Positions 8,303-21,636 are shown, numbered from the stretch's first letter. The stretch is DNA of 64,000 nt from Siderastrea radians (GCA_964017195.1 CAXHKT010000102.1:186001-250000); one strand, 5' to 3'. The notes: a model not told the origin generated them from the sequence alone. Translations and numbers: made by a program.

Positions 8303-11039
8303 ATGCATTTGGGAGCTTTGTGCATGCAGCGGAGAGCGCCAGTTAGCTTTTTGAGCTTTTTGGGGCCTGAGGGAAGGCCCCAAAATGGGGGTTTTTTCCA
8401 CCTTATCGACAAAATCGCAGACTTTCTACACAATAAACTGTTTTTTCTGATAGCCCCGAGGGATTTGCATTATTATTGGGCCAGTGCGCAGCCTTGCGCA
8501 GACAGATTGCGCAGATAAGAACACCTTTTTGAGCCTCTGGGAATGCCCCAAAATGGGGTTTTTTCCCTAAGGATCGCACATATCGCGCTTTCTTTGTACT
8601 TTTGCACAAAAGCAACTTTTTTCGGATGGTCCCAAAGGGATTGAATGCATTTGGGAGCTTTGTGCATGCAGCGGAGAGCGCCAGTTAGCTTTTTGAGCTT
8701 TTTGGGGCCTGAGGGAAGGCCCCAAAATGGGGGTTTTTTCCACCTTATCGACAAAATCGCAGACTTTCTACACAATAAACTGTTTTTTCTGATAGCCCCG
8801 AGGGATTTGCATTATTATTGGGCCAGTGCGCAGCCTTGCGCAGACAGATTGGGCAGAGAAGAACACCTTTTTGAGCCTCTGGGAATGCCCCAAAATGGGG
8901 TTTTTCCCTAAGGATCGCAAATATCGCGCTTTCTTTGTACTTTTGCACAAAAGGAACTTTTTTCGGATGGTCCCAAAGGGATTGAATGCATTTGGGAGCT
9001 TTGTGCATGCAGCGGAGAGCGCCAGTTAGCTTTTTGAGCTTTTTGGGGCCTGAGGGAAGGCCCCAAAATGGGGGTTTTTTTCCACCTTATCGACAAAATC
9101 GCAGACTTTCTACACAATAAACTGTTTTTTCTGATAGCCCCGAGGGATTTGCATTATTATTGGGCCAGTGCGCAGCCTTGCGCAGACAGATTGCGCAGAT
9201 AAGAACACCTTTTTGAGCCTCTGGGAATGCCCCAAAATGGGGTTTTTTCCCTAAGCATCGCACATATCGCGCTTTCTTTGTACTCTTGCACAAAAGGAAC
9301 TTTTTTCGGATGGTCCCAAAGGGATTGAATGCATTTGGGAGCTTTGTGCATGCAGCGGAGAGCGCCAGTTAGCTTTTTGAGCTTTCTGGGGCCTGAGGGA
9401 AGGCCCCAAAATGGGGTTTTTTTCCACCCTATCGACAAAATCGCAGACTTTCTACACAATAAACTGTTTTTTCTGATAGCCCCGAGGGATTTGCATTATT
9501 ATTGGGCCAGTGCGCAGCCTTGCGCAGACAGATTGCACAGAGAAGAACACCTTTTTGAGCCTCTGGGAATGCCCCAAAATGGGGTTTTTCCCTAAGGATC
9601 GCACATATCGCGCTTTCTTTGTACTTTTGCACAAAAGGAACTTTTTTCGGATGGTCCCAAAGGGATTGAATGCATTTGGGAGCTTTGTGCATGCAGCGGA
9701 GAGCGCCAGTTAGCTTTTTGAGCTTTTTGGGGCCTGAGGGAAGGCCCCAAAATGGGTTTTTTTTTCACCTTATCGACAAAATCGCAGACTTTCTACACAA
9801 TAAACTGTTTTTTCTGATAGCCCGAGGGATTTGCATTATTATTGGGCCAGTCGGCAGCCTTGCGCAGACAGATTGCGCAGATAAGAACACCTTTTTGAGC
9901 CTCTGGGAATGCCCCAAAATGGGGTTTTTTCCCTAAGGATCGCACATATCGCGCTTTCTTTGTACTCTTGCACAAAAGGAACTTTTTTCGGATGGTCCCA
10001 AAGGGATTGAATGCATTTGGGAGCTTTGTGCATGCAGCGGAGAGCGCCAGTTAGCTTTTTGAGCTTTTTGGGGCCTGAGGGAAGGCCCCAAAATGGGGTT
10101 TTTTTCCACCCTATCGACAAAATCGCAGACTTTCTACACAATAAACTGTTTTTTCTGATAGCCCCGAGGGATTTGCATTATTATTGGGCCAGTGCGCAGC
10201 CTTGCGCAGACAGATTGGGCAGAGAAGAACACCTTTTTGAGCCTCTGGGAATGCCCCAAAATGGGGTTTTTCCCTAAGGATCGCACATATCGCGCTTTCT
10301 TTGTACTCTTGCACAAAAGGAACTTTTTTCGGATGGTCCCAAAGGGATTGAATGCATGCATTTGGGAGCTTTGTGCATGCAGCGGAGAGCGCCAGTTAGC
10401 TTTTTGAGCTTTTTGGGGCCTGAGGGAAGGCCCCAAAATGGGGGTTTTTCCACCTTATCGACAAAATCGCAGACTTTCTACACAATAAACTGTTTCTTCT
10501 GATAGCCCCGAGGGATTTGCATTATTACTGGGCCAGTGCGCAGCCTTGCGCAGACAGATTGCGCAGATAAGAACACCTTTTTGAGCCTCTGGGAATGCCC
10601 CAAAATGGGGTTTTTTCCCTAAGGATCGCACATATCGCGCTTTCTTTGTACTTTTGCACAAAAAGAACTTTTTTCGGATGGTCCCAAAGGGATTGAATGC
10701 ATTTGGGAGCTTTGTGCATGCAGCGGAGAGCGCCAGTTAGCTTTTTGAGCTTTTTGGGGCCTGAGGGAAGGCCCCAAAATGGGGTTTTTTTTCCACCTTA
10801 TCGACAAAATCGCAGACTTTCTACACAATAAACTGTTTTTTCTGATAGCCCCGAGGGATTTGCATTATTATTGGGCCAGTGCGCAGCCTTGCGCAGACAG
10901 ATTGCGCAGATAAGAACACCTTTTTGAGCCTCTGGGAATGCCCCAAAATGGGGTTTTTTCCCTAAGGATCGCACATATCGCGCTTTCTTTGTACTTTTGC
11001 ACAAAAGGAACTTTTTTCGGATGGTCCCAAAGGGATTGA
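8303..11039 (+). repeat. Eight-monomer mixed block between the six-mer arrays
   Basis: Anchors are 8303, 8645, 8986, 9329, 9670, 10011, 10352 and 10697. Markers are TTTGTTCTTTT (~8,250, just upstream), AAAAGCAAC (8,608), GATTGGGCAGAG, GCAAATATCG, GTACTCTTGC (several), GATTGCACAG, CAGTCGGCAG (9,849) and the TGCA duplication at 10352. It is repeated with all these markers at 14458-17080. The stretch from 9329 to 10352 is related to 29161-30517. Confidence 0.9.
10352..10361 (+). repeat. 4-bp TGCA duplication (ATGCATGCAT), diagnostic of ten monomers
   Basis: The usual GAATGCATTTGGG reads GAATGCATGCATTTGGG. The first ATG of the duplication is at 10352, 16507, 30514, 31543, 39050, 40421, 49651, 52048, 53761 and 62984. 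It lengthens an alternating purine-pyrimidine run. Its distribution follows the duplicated blocks, but 53761 lies where the related block (42134) lacks it, suggesting transfer by gene conversion or unequal exchange. Confidence 0.9.
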
Positions 11040-14000
11040 ATGCATTTGGGAGCTTTGTGCATGCAGCGGAGAGCGCCAGTTAGCTTTTTGAGCTTTTTGG
11101 GGCCTGAGGGAAGGCCCCAAAATGGGGGTTTTTTCCACCTTATCGACAAAATCGCAGACTTTCTACACAATAAACTGTTTTTTCTGATAGCCCCGAGGGA
11201 TTTGCATTATTATTGGGCCAGTGCGCAGCCTTGCGCAGACAGATTGCGCAGATAAGAACACCTTTTTGAGGCTCTGGGAATGCCCCAAAATAGGGTTTTT
11301 TCCCTAAGGATCGCACATATCGCGCTTTCTTTGTACTTTTGCACAAAAGGAACTTTTTTCGGATGGTCCCAAAGGGATTGAATGCATTTGGGAGCTTTGT
11401 GCATGCAGCGGAGAGCGCCAGTTAGCTTTTTGAGCTTTTTGGGGCCTGAGGGAAGGCTCCAAAATGGGGGTTTTTACCACCTTATCGACAAAATCGCAGA
11501 CTTTCTACACAATAAACTGTTTTTTCTGATAGCCCCGAGGGATTTGCATTATTATTGGGCCAGTGCGCAGCCTTGCGCAGACAGATTGCGCAGATAAGAA
11601 CACCTTTTTGAGCCTCTGGGAATGCCCCCAAATGGGGTTTTTTCCCTAAGGATCGCACATATCGCGCTTTCTTTGTACTTTTGCACAAAAGGAACTTTTT
11701 TCGGATGGTCCCAAAGGGATTGAATGCATTTGGGAGCTTTGTGCATGCAGCGGAGAGCGCCAGTTAGCTTTTTGAGCTTTTTGGGGCCTCAGGGAAGGCC
11801 CCAAAATGGGGTTTTTTTCCACCTTATCGACAAAATCGCAGACTTTCTACACAATAAACTGTTTTTTCTGATAGCCCCGAGGGATTTGCATTATTATTGG
11901 GCCAGTGCGCGGCCTTGCGCAGACAGATTACGCAGATAAGAACACCTTTTTGAGGCTCTGGGAATGCCCCAAAATGGGGTTTTTTCCCTAAGGATCGCAC
12001 ATATCGCGCTTTCTTTGTACTTTTGCACAAAAGGAACTTTTTTCGGATGGTCCCAAAGGGATTGAATGCATTTGGGAGCTTTGTGCATGCAGCGGAGAGC
12101 GCCAGTTAGCTTTTTGAGCTTTTTGGGGCCTGAGGGAAGGCCCCAAAATGGGGGTTTTTTCCACCTTATCGACAAAATCGCAGACTTTCTACACAATAAA
12201 CTGTTTTTTCTGATAGCCCCGAGGGATTTGCATTATTATTGGGCCAGTGCGCAGCCTTGCGCAGACAGATTGCGCAGATAAGAACACCTTTTTGAGCCTC
12301 TGGGAATGCCCGAAAATGGGGTTTTTTCCCTAAGGATCGCACATATCGCGCTTTCTTTGTACTTTTGCACAAAAGGAACTTTTTTCGGATGGTCCCAAAG
12401 GGATTGAATGCATTTGGGAGCTTTGTGCATGCAGCGGAGAGCGCCAGTTAGCTTTTTGAGCTTTTTGGGGCCTGAGGGAAGGCCCCAAAATGGGGGTTTT
12501 TTCCACCTTATCGACAAAATCGCAGACTTTCTACACAATAAACTGTTTTTTCTGATAGCCCCGAGGGATTTGCATTATTATTGAGCCAGTGCGCGGCCTT
12601 GCGCAGACAGATTACGCAGATAAGAACACCTTTGAGCCTCTGGGAATGCCCCAAAATCGGGTTTTTTCCCTAAGGATCGCACATATCGCGCTTTCTTTGT
12701 ACTTTTGCACAAAAGGAACTTTTTTCGGATGGTCCCAAAGGGATTGAATGCATTTGGGAGCTTTGTGCATGCAGCGGAGAGCGCCAGTTAGCTTTTTGAG
12801 CTTTTTGGGGCCTGAGGTAAGGCCCCAAAATGGGTGTTTTTTCCACCTTATCGACAAAATCGCAGACTTTCTACACAATAAACTGTTTTTTCTGATAGCC
12901 CCGAGGGATTTGCATTATTATTGGGCCAGTGCGCAGCCTTGCGCAGACAGATTGCGCAGATAAGAACACCTTTTTGAGCCTCTGGGAATGCCCCAAAATG
13001 GGGTTTTTTCCCTAAGGATCGCACATATCGCGCTTTCTTTGTACTTTTGCACAAAAGGAACTTTTTTCGGATGGTCCCAAAGGGATTGAATGCATTTGGG
13101 AGCTTTGTGCATGCAGCGGAGAGCGCCAGTTAGCTTTTTGAGCTTTTTGGGGCCTGAGGGAAGGCCCCAAAATGGGGGTTTTTTCCACCTTATCGACAAA
13201 ATCGCAGACTTTCTACACAATAAACTGTTTTTTCTGATAGCCCCGAGGGATTTGCATTATTATTGGGCCAGTGCGCAGCCTTGCGCAGACAGATTGCGCA
13301 GATAAGAACACCTTTTTGAGGCTCTGGGAATGCCCCAAAATAGGGTTTTTTCCCTAAGGATCGCACATATCGCGCTTTCTTTGTACTTTTGCACAAAAGG
13401 AACTTTTTTCGGATGGTCCCAAAGGGATTGAATGCATTTGGGAGCTTTGTGCATGCAGCGGAGAGCGCCAGTTAGCTTTTTGAGCTTTTTGGGGCCTGAG
13501 GGAAGGCTCCAAAATGGGGGTTTTTACCACCTTATCGACAAAATCGCAGACTTTCTACACAATAAACTGTTTTTTCTGATAGCCCCGAGGGATTTGCATT
13601 ATTATTGGGCCAGTGCGCAGCCTTGCGCAGACAGATTGCGCAGATAAGAACACCTTTTTGAGCCTCTGGGAATGCCCCCAAATGGGGTTTTTTCCCTAAG
13701 GATCGCACATATCGCGCTTTCTTTGTACTTTTGCACAAAAGGAACTTTTTTCGGATGGTCCCAAAGGGATTGAATGCATTTGGGAGCTTTGTGCATGCAG
13801 CGGAGAGCGCCAGTTAGCTTTTTGAGCTTTTTGGGGCCTCAGGGAAGGCCCCAAAATGGGGTTTTTTTCCACCTTATCGACAAAATCGCAGACTTTCTAC
13901 ACAATAAACTGTTTTTTCTGATAGCCCCGAGGGATTTGCATTATTATTGGGCCAGTGCGCGGCCTTGCGCAGACAGATTACGCAGATAAGAACACCTTTT

Positions 14001-17000
14001 TGAGGCTCTGGGAATGCCCCAAAATGGGGTTTTTTCCCTAAGGATCGCACATATCGCGCTTTCTTTGTACTTTTGCACAAAAGGAACTTTTTTCGGATGG
14101 TCCCAAAGGGATTGAATGCATTTGGGAGCTTTGTGCATGCAGCGGAGAGCGCCAGTTAGCTTTTTGAGCTTTTTGGGGCCTGAGGGAAGGCCCCAAAATG
14201 GGGGTTTTTTCCACCTTATCGACAAAATCGCAGACTTTCTACACAATAAACTGTTTTTTCTGATAGCCCCGAGGGATTTGCATTATTATTGGGCCAGTGC
14301 GCAGCCTTGCGCAGACAGATTGCGCAGATAAGAACACCTTTTTGAGCCTCTGGGAATGCCCGAAAATGGGGTTTTTTCCCTAAGGATCGCACATATCGCG
14401 CTTTCTTTGTTCTTTTGCACAAAAGGAACTTTTTTCGGATGGTCCCAAAGGGATTGAATGCATTTGGGAGCTTTGTGCATGCAGCGGAGAGCGCCAGTTA
14501 GCTTTTTGAGCTTTTTGGGGCCTGAGGGAAGGCCCCAAAATGGGGGTTTTTTCCACCTTATCGACAAAATCGCAGACTTTCTACACAATAAACTGTTTTT
14601 TCTGATAGCCCCGAGGGATTTGCATTATTATTGGGCCAGTGCGCAGCCTTGCGCAGACAGATTGCGCAGATAAGAACACCTTTTTGAGCCTCTGGGAATG
14701 CCCCAAAATGGGGTTTTTTCCCTAAGGATCGCACATATCGCGCTTTCTTTGTACTTTTGCACAAAAGCAACTTTTTTCGGATGGTCCCAAAGGGATTGAA
14801 TGCATTTGGGAGCTTTGTGCATGCAGCGGAGAGCGCCAGTTAGCTTTTTGAGCTTTTTGGGGCCTGAGGGAAGGCCCCAAAATGGGGGTTTTTTCCACCT
14901 TATCGACAAAATCGCAGACTTTCTACACAATAAACTGTTTTTTCTGATAGCCCCGAGGGATTTGCATTATTATTGGGCCAGTGCGCAGCCTTGCGCAGAC
15001 AGATTGGGCAGAGAAGAACACCTTTTTGAGCCTCTGGGAATGCCCCAAAATGGGGTTTTTCCCTAAGGATCGCAAATATCGCGCTTTCTTTGTACTTTTG
15101 CACAAAAGGAACTTTTTTCGGATGGTCCCAAAGGGATTGAATGCATTTGGGAGCTTTGTGCATGCAGCGGAGAGCGCCAGTTAGCTTTTTGAGCTTTTTG
15201 GGGCCTGAGGGAAGGCCCCAAAATGGGGGTTTTTTTCCACCTTATCGACAAAATCGCAGACTTTCTACACAATAAACTGTTTTTTCTGATAGCCCCGAGG
15301 GATTTGCATTATTATTGGGCCAGTGCGCAGCCTTGCGCAGACAGATTGCGCAGATAAGAACACCTTTTTGAGCCTCTGGGAATGCCCCAAAATGGGGTTT
15401 TTTCCCTAAGCATCGCACATATCGCGCTTTCTTTGTACTCTTGCACAAAAGGAACTTTTTTCGGATGGTCCCAAAGGGATTGAATGCATTTGGGAGCTTT
15501 GTGCATGCAGCGGAGAGCGCCAGTTAGCTTTTTGAGCTTTCTGGGGCCTGAGGGAAGGCCCCAAAATGGGGTTTTTTTCCACCCTATCGACAAAATCGCA
15601 GACTTTCTACACAATAAACTGTTTTTTCTGATAGCCCCGAGGGATTTGCATTATTATTGGGCCAGTGCGCAGCCTTGCGCAGACAGATTGCACAGAGAAG
15701 AACACCTTTTTGAGCCTCTGGGAATGCCCCAAAATGGGGTTTTTCCCTAAGGATCGCACATATCGCGCTTTCTTTGTACTTTTGCACAAAAGGAACTTTT
15801 TTCGGATGGTCCCAAAGGGATTGAATGCATTTGGGAGCTTTGTGCATGCAGCGGAGAGCGCCAGTTAGCTTTTTGAGCTTTTTGGGGCCTGAGGGAAGGC
15901 CCCAAAATGGGTTTTTTTTTCACCTTATCGACAAAATCGCAGACTTTCTACACAATAAACTGTTTTTTCTGATAGCCCGAGGGATTTGCATTATTATTGG
16001 GCCAGTCGGCAGCCTTGCGCAGACAGATTGCGCAGATAAGAACACCTTTTTGAGCCTCTGGGAATGCCCCAAAATGGGGTTTTTTCCCTAAGGATCGCAC
16101 ATATCGCGCTTTCTTTGTACTCTTGCACAAAAGGAACTTTTTTCGGATGGTCCCAAAGGGATTGAATGCATTTGGGAGCTTTGTGCATGCAGCGGAGAGC
16201 GCCAGTTAGCTTTTTGAGCTTTTTGGGGCCTGAGGGAAGGCCCCAAAATGGGGTTTTTTTCCACCCTATCGACAAAATCGCAGACTTTCTACACAATAAA
16301 CTGTTTTTTCTGATAGCCCCGAGGGATTTGCATTATTATTGGGCCAGTGCGCAGCCTTGCGCAGACAGATTGGGCAGAGAAGAACACCTTTTTGAGCCTC
16401 TGGGAATGCCCCAAAATGGGGTTTTTCCCTAAGGATCGCACATATCGCGCTTTCTTTGTACTCTTGCACAAAAGGAACTTTTTTCGGATGGTCCCAAAGG
16501 GATTGAATGCATGCATTTGGGAGCTTTGTGCATGCAGCGGAGAGCGCCAGTTAGCTTTTTGAGCTTTTTGGGGCCTGAGGGAAGGCCCCAAAATGGGGGT
16601 TTTTCCACCTTATCGACAAAATCGCAGACTTTCTACACAATAAACTGTTTCTTCTGATAGCCCCGAGGGATTTGCATTATTATTGGGCCAGTGCGCAGCC
16701 TTGCGCAGACAGATTGCGCAGATAAGAACACCTTTTTGAGCCTCTGGGAATGCCCCAAAATGGGGTTTTTTCCCTAAGGATCGCACATATCGCGCTTTCT
16801 TTGTACTTTTGCACAAAAAGAACTTTTTTCGGATGGTCCCAAAGGGATTGAATGCATTTGGGAGCTTTGTGCATGCAGCGGAGAGCGCCAGTTAGCTTTT
16901 TGAGCTTTTTGGGGCCTGAGGGAAGGCCCCAAAATGGGGTTTTTTTTCCACCTTATCGACAAAATCGCAGACTTTCTACACAATAAACTGTTTTTTCTGA

Positions 17001-17080
17001 TAGCCCCGAGGGATTTGCATTATTATTGGGCCAGTGCGCAGCCTTGCGCAGACAGATTGCGCAGATAAGAACACCTTTTT
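11040..17080 (+). repeat. 6,155-bp tandem duplication, copy 2
   Basis: It starts directly where copy 1 ends: 11040 is the counterpart of 4885. It holds e f a b c (11040-12747), d e f a b (12748-14457) and the eight-monomer mixed block (anchors 14458, 14800, 15141, 15484, 15825, 16166, 16507, 16852). Homology with copy 1 stops inside monomer 16852, at about 17,085, where GAGCCAGTGGG replaces GAGCCTCTGGG. Confidence 0.9.
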
Positions 17081-18907
17081 GAGCCAGTGGGAATGTCCCA
17101 AAATGGGGTTTTTTCCCTAAGGATCGCACATATCGCGCTTTCTTTGTACTTTTGCACAAAAGGAACTTTTTTCGGATGGTCCCAAAGGGATTGAATGCAT
17201 TTGGGAGCTTTGTGCATGCAGCGGAGAGCGCCAGTTAGCTTTTTGAGCTTTTTGGGGCCTGAGGGAAGGCCCCAAAATGGGATTTTGTTCCACTTTATCG
17301 ACAAAATCGCAGACTTTCTACACAATAAACTGTTTTTTTCTGATAGCCCCGAGGGATTTGCATTATTATTGGGCCAGTGCGCAGCCTTGCGCAGACAGAT
17401 TGCGCAGATAAGAACACCTTTTTGAGCCTCTGGGAATGCCCCAAAATGGGGTTTTTTCCCTAAGGATCGCACATATCGCGCTTTCTTTGTACTTTTGCAC
17501 AAAAAGAACTTTTTTCGGATGGTCCCAAAGGGATTGAATGCATTTGGGAGCTTTGTGCATGCAGCGGAGAGCGCCAGTTAGCTTTTTGAGCTTTTTGGGG
17601 CCTGAGGGAAGGCCCCAAAATGGGGTTTTTTTTCCACCTTATCGACAAAATCGCAGACTTTCTACACAATAAACTGTTTTTTCTGATAGCCCCGAGGGAT
17701 TTGCATTATTATTGGGCCAGTGCGCAGCCTTGCGCAGACAGATTGCGCAGATAAGAACACCTTTTTGAGCCAGTGGGAATGTCCCAAAATGGGGTTTTTT
17801 CCCTAAGGATCGCACATATCGCGCTTTCTTTGTACTTTTGCACAAAAGGAACTTTTTTCGGATGGTCCCAAAGGGATTGAATGCATTTGGGAGCTTTGTG
17901 CATGCAGCGGAGAGCGCCAGTTAGCTTTTTGAGCTTTTTGGGGCCTGAGGGAAGGCCCCAAAATGGGATTTTGTTCCACTTTATCGACAAAATCGCAGAC
18001 TTTCTACACAATAAACTGTTTTTTCTGATAGCCCCGAGGGATTTGCATTATTATTGGGCCAGTGCGCAGCCTTGCGCAGACAGATTGCGCAGATAAGAAC
18101 ACCTTTTTGAGCCTCTGGGAATGCCCCAAAATGGGGTTTTTTCCCTAAGGATCGCACATATCGCGCTTTCTTTGTACTTTTGCACAAAAAGAACTTTTTT
18201 CGGATGGTCCCAAAGGGATTGAATGCATTTGGGAGCTTTGTGCATGCAGCGGAGAGCGCCAGTTAGCTTTTTGAGCTTTTTGGGGCCTGAGGGAAGGCCC
18301 CAAAATGGGGTTTTTTTTCCACCTTATCGACAAAATCGCAGACTTTCTACACAATAAACTGTTTTTTCTGATAGCCCCGAGGGATTTGCATTATTATTGG
18401 GCCAGTGCGCAGCCTTGCGCAGACAGATTGCGCAGATAAGAACACCTTTTTGAGCCAGTGGGAATGTCCCAAAATGGGGTTTTTTCCCTAAGGATCGCAC
18501 ATATCGCGCTTTCTTTGTACTTTTGCACAAAAGGAACTTTTTTCGGATGGTCCCAAAGGGATTGAATGCATTTGGGAGCTTTGTGCATGCAGCGGAGAGC
18601 GCCAGTTAGCTTTTTGAGCTTTTTGGGGCCTGAGGGAAGGCCCCAAAATGGGATTTTGTTCCACTTTATCGACAAAATCGCAGACTTTCTACACAATAAA
18701 CTGTTTTTTCTGATAGCCCCGAGGGATTTGCATTATTATTGGGCCAGTGCGCAGCCTTGCGCAGACAGATTGCGCAGATAAGAACACCTTTTTGAGCCTC
18801 TGGGAATGCCCCAAAATGGGTTTTTTTCCCTAAGGATCGCGCATATCGCGCTTTCTTTGTACTTTTGCACAAAAGGAACTTTTTTCGGATGGTCCCAAAC
18901 GGATTGA
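16852..18907 (+). repeat. Two-monomer higher-order repeat, ~685 bp, three copies
   Basis: The units are 16852-17537 (686 bp), 17538-18222 and 18223-18907 (685 bp each). The first monomer has a T8 tract (GGGGTTTTTTTTCC) and ends with GAGCCAGTGGGAATGTCCC. The second has ATGGGATTTTGTTCCAC and a following AAAAAGAAC. The only difference I noticed is one extra T in the first unit (TGTTTTTTTCTG at 17,330). This near identity indicates very recent amplification. Related single dimers are at 33940-34624 and 42818-43502. Confidence 0.92.
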
Positions 18908-21636
18908 ATGCATTTGGGAGCTTTGTGCATGCAGCGAAGGGCGCCAGTTAGCTTTTTGAGCTATTTGGGGCCTGAGCGAAGGCCCCAAAATGGGGGTTTT
19001 TTCCACCTTATCGACAAAATCGCAGACTTTCTACACAATAAACTGTTTTTTCTGATAGCCCCGAGGGATTTGCATTATTATTGGGCCAGTGCGCAGCCTT
19101 GCGCAGACAGATTGCGCAGATAAGAACACCTTTTTGAGCCTCTGGGAATGCCCCAAAATGGGGTTTTTTCCCTAAGGATCGCACATATCGCGCTTTCTTT
19201 GTACTGTTGCAGAAAAGGAACTTTTTTCGGATGGTCCCAAAGGGATTGAATGCATTTGGGAGCTTTGTGCATGCAGCGGAGAGCGCCAGTTAGCTTTTTG
19301 AGCTTTTTGGGGCCTGAGGGAAGGCCCCAAAATGGGGGTTTTTTCCACCTTATCGACAAAATCGCAGACTTTCTACACAATAAACTGTTTTTTCTGATAG
19401 CCCCGAGGGATTTGCATTATTATTGGGCCAGTGCGCAGCCTTGCGCAGACAGATTGCGCAGATAAGAACACCTTTTTGAGCCTCTGGGAATGCCCCAAAA
19501 TGGGGTTTTTTCCCTAAGGATCGCACATATCGCGCTTTCTTTGTACTTTTGCACAAAAGGAACTTTTTTCGGATGGTCCCAAAGGGATTGAATGCATTTG
19601 GGAGCTTTGTGCATGCAGCAGAGAGCGCCAGTTAGCTTTTTGAGCTTTTTGGGGCCTGAGGGAAGGCCCCAAAATGGGGGTTTTTTCCACCTTATCGACA
19701 AAATCGCAGACTTTCTACACAATAAACTGTTTTTTCTGATAGCCCCGAGGGATTTGCATTATTATTGGGCCAGTGCGCAGCCTTGCGCAGACAGATTGCG
19801 CAGATAAGAACACCTTTTTGAGCCTCTGGGAATGCCCCAAAATGGGGTTTTTACCCTAAGGATCGCACATATCGCGCTTTCTTTGTACTTTTGCACAAAA
19901 GGAACTTTTTTCGGATGGTCCCAAAGGGATTGAATGCATTTGGGAGCTTTGTGTATGCAGCGGAGAGCGCCAGTTAGCTTTTTGGGGCCTGAGGAAAGGC
20001 CCCAAAATGGGTTTTTTTTCCACCTTATCGACAAAATCGCAGACTTTCTACACAATAAACTGTTTTTTCTGATAGCCCCGGGGGATTTGCATTATTATTG
20101 GGCCAGTGCGCAGCCTTGCGCAGACAGATTGCGCAGATAAGAACACCTTTTTGAGCCTCTGGGAATGCCCCAAAATGGGGTTTTTTCCCTAAGGATCGCA
20201 CATATCGCGCTTTCTTTGTACTTTTGCACAAAAGGAACTTTTTTCGGATGGTCCCAAAGGGATTGAATGCATTTGGGAGCTTTGTGCATGCAGCGGAGAG
20301 CGCCAGTTAGCTTTTTCAGCTTTTTGGGGCCTGAGGGAAGGCCCCAAAATGGGGTTTTTTTCCACCTTATCGACAAAATCGCAGACTTTCTACACAATAA
20401 ACTGTTTTTTCTGATAGCCCCGAGGGATTTGCATTATTATTGGGCCAGTGCGCAGCCTTGCGCAGACAGATTGCGCAGATAAGAACACCTTTTTGAGCCT
20501 CTGGGAATGCCCCAAAATGGGTTTTTTTCCCTAAGGATCGCACATATCGCGCTTTCTTTGTACTTTTGCACAAAAGGAACTTTTTTCGGATGGTCCCAAA
20601 GGGATTGAATGCATTTGGGAGCTTTGTGCATGCAGCGGAGAGCGCCAGTTAGCTTTTTGAGCTTTTTGGGGCCTGAGGGAAGGATCCAAAATGGGGGTTT
20701 TTTCCACCTTATCGACAAAATCGCAGACTTTCTACACAATAAACTGTTTTTTCTCATAGCCCCGAGGGATTTGCATTATTATTGGGCCAGTGCGCAGCCC
20801 TGCGCAGACAGATTGCACAGATAAGAACACCTTTTTGAGCCTCTGGGAATGCCCCAAAATGGGGTTTTTTCCCGAAGGATCGCACATATTGCGCTTTCTT
20901 TGTACTTTTGCACAAAAGGACCCTTTTTTCGGATGGTCCCAAAGGGATTGAATGCATTTGGGAGCTTTGTGCATGCAGCGGAGAGCGCCAGTTAGCTTTT
21001 TGAGCTTTTTGGGGCCTGAGCGAAGGCCCCAAAATGGGGGTTTTTTCCACCTTATCGACAAAATCGCAGACTTTCTACACAATAAACTGTTTTTTCTGAT
21101 AGCCCCGAAGGATTTGCATTATTATTGGGCCAGTGCGCAGCCTTGCGCAGACAGACTGCGCAGATAAGAACACCTTTTTGAGCCTCTGGGAATGCCCCAA
21201 AATGGGGTTTTTTCCCGAAGGATCGCACATATCGCGCTTTCTTTGTACTTTTGCACAAAAGGACCCTTTTTTCGGATGGTCCCAAAGGGATTGAATGCAT
21301 TTGGGAGCTTTGTGCATGCAGCGGACAGCGCCAGTGAGCTTTTTGAGCTTTTTGGGGCCTGAGGGAAGGCCCCAAAATGGGGGTTTTTTCCACCTTATCG
21401 ACAAAATCGCAGACTTTCTACACAATAAACTGTTTTTTCTGATAGCCCCGAGGGATTTGCATTATTATTGGGCCAGTGCGCAGCCTTGCGCAGACAGATT
21501 GCGCAGATAAGAACACCTTTTTGAGCCTCTGGGAATGCCCCAAAATGGGGTTTTTTCCCGAAGGATCGCACATATCGCGCTTTCTTTGTACTTTTGCACC
21601 AAAGGAACTTTTTTCGGATGGTCCCAAAGGGATTGA
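18908..21636 (+). repeat. Mixed-monomer segment, source-type copy of the 34.6-36.7 kb block
   Basis: Anchors are 18908, 19250, 19592, 19934, 20267, 20609, 20952 and 21295. Markers are GCGAAGGGCGCC and GAGCTATTTGG (18908), GTACTGTTGCAG (~19,201), CATGCAGCAGAG (19592), the 9-bp deletion (19934), TTTTTCAGC (20267), TCTCATAGC (20609) and AAAAGGACCC (~20,915). All of these recur 15,717-15,718 bp away at 34625-36669 and again at 43503-45547. Confidence 0.9.
19934..20266 (+). repeat. 333-bp monomer with 9-bp slippage deletion
   Basis: The usual tandem AGCTTTTTG-AGCTTTTTG is reduced to one copy, so GTTAGCTTTTTGGGGCC follows directly. The same deletion, with the companion GAGGAAAGG and GTGTATGCAG changes, is in 35652 and 44530. 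One event later copied with its block explains all three. Confidence 0.92.

Larger units (their letters stand above)
4885..11039 (+). repeat. 6,155-bp tandem duplication, copy 1 (18 monomers)
   Basis: Each monomer from 4885 to 10697 has its counterpart exactly 6,155 bp further on (for example 5569/11724, 7619/13774, 8303/14458, 10011/16166). Private markers are shared, such as TTTGTTCTTTT at about 8,250 and 14,405 and CAGTCGGCAG at 9,849 and 16,004. Differences are few: 5,879 (AAAAGCAAC here, AAAAGGAAC in copy 2), 6,662 (GAGGGAAGG, GAGGTAAGG in copy 2) and 10,528 (ATTACTGGG, ATTATTGGG in copy 2). Confidence 0.92.

Noticed and set aside
17023..17502. Longest open frame (159 codons, minus strand), with a similar one at 21807-22286 and 54960-55439
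   Set aside because: Its length comes from one extra T in the T-tract, which fuses two chance frames of adjacent monomers. It is not a conserved gene.
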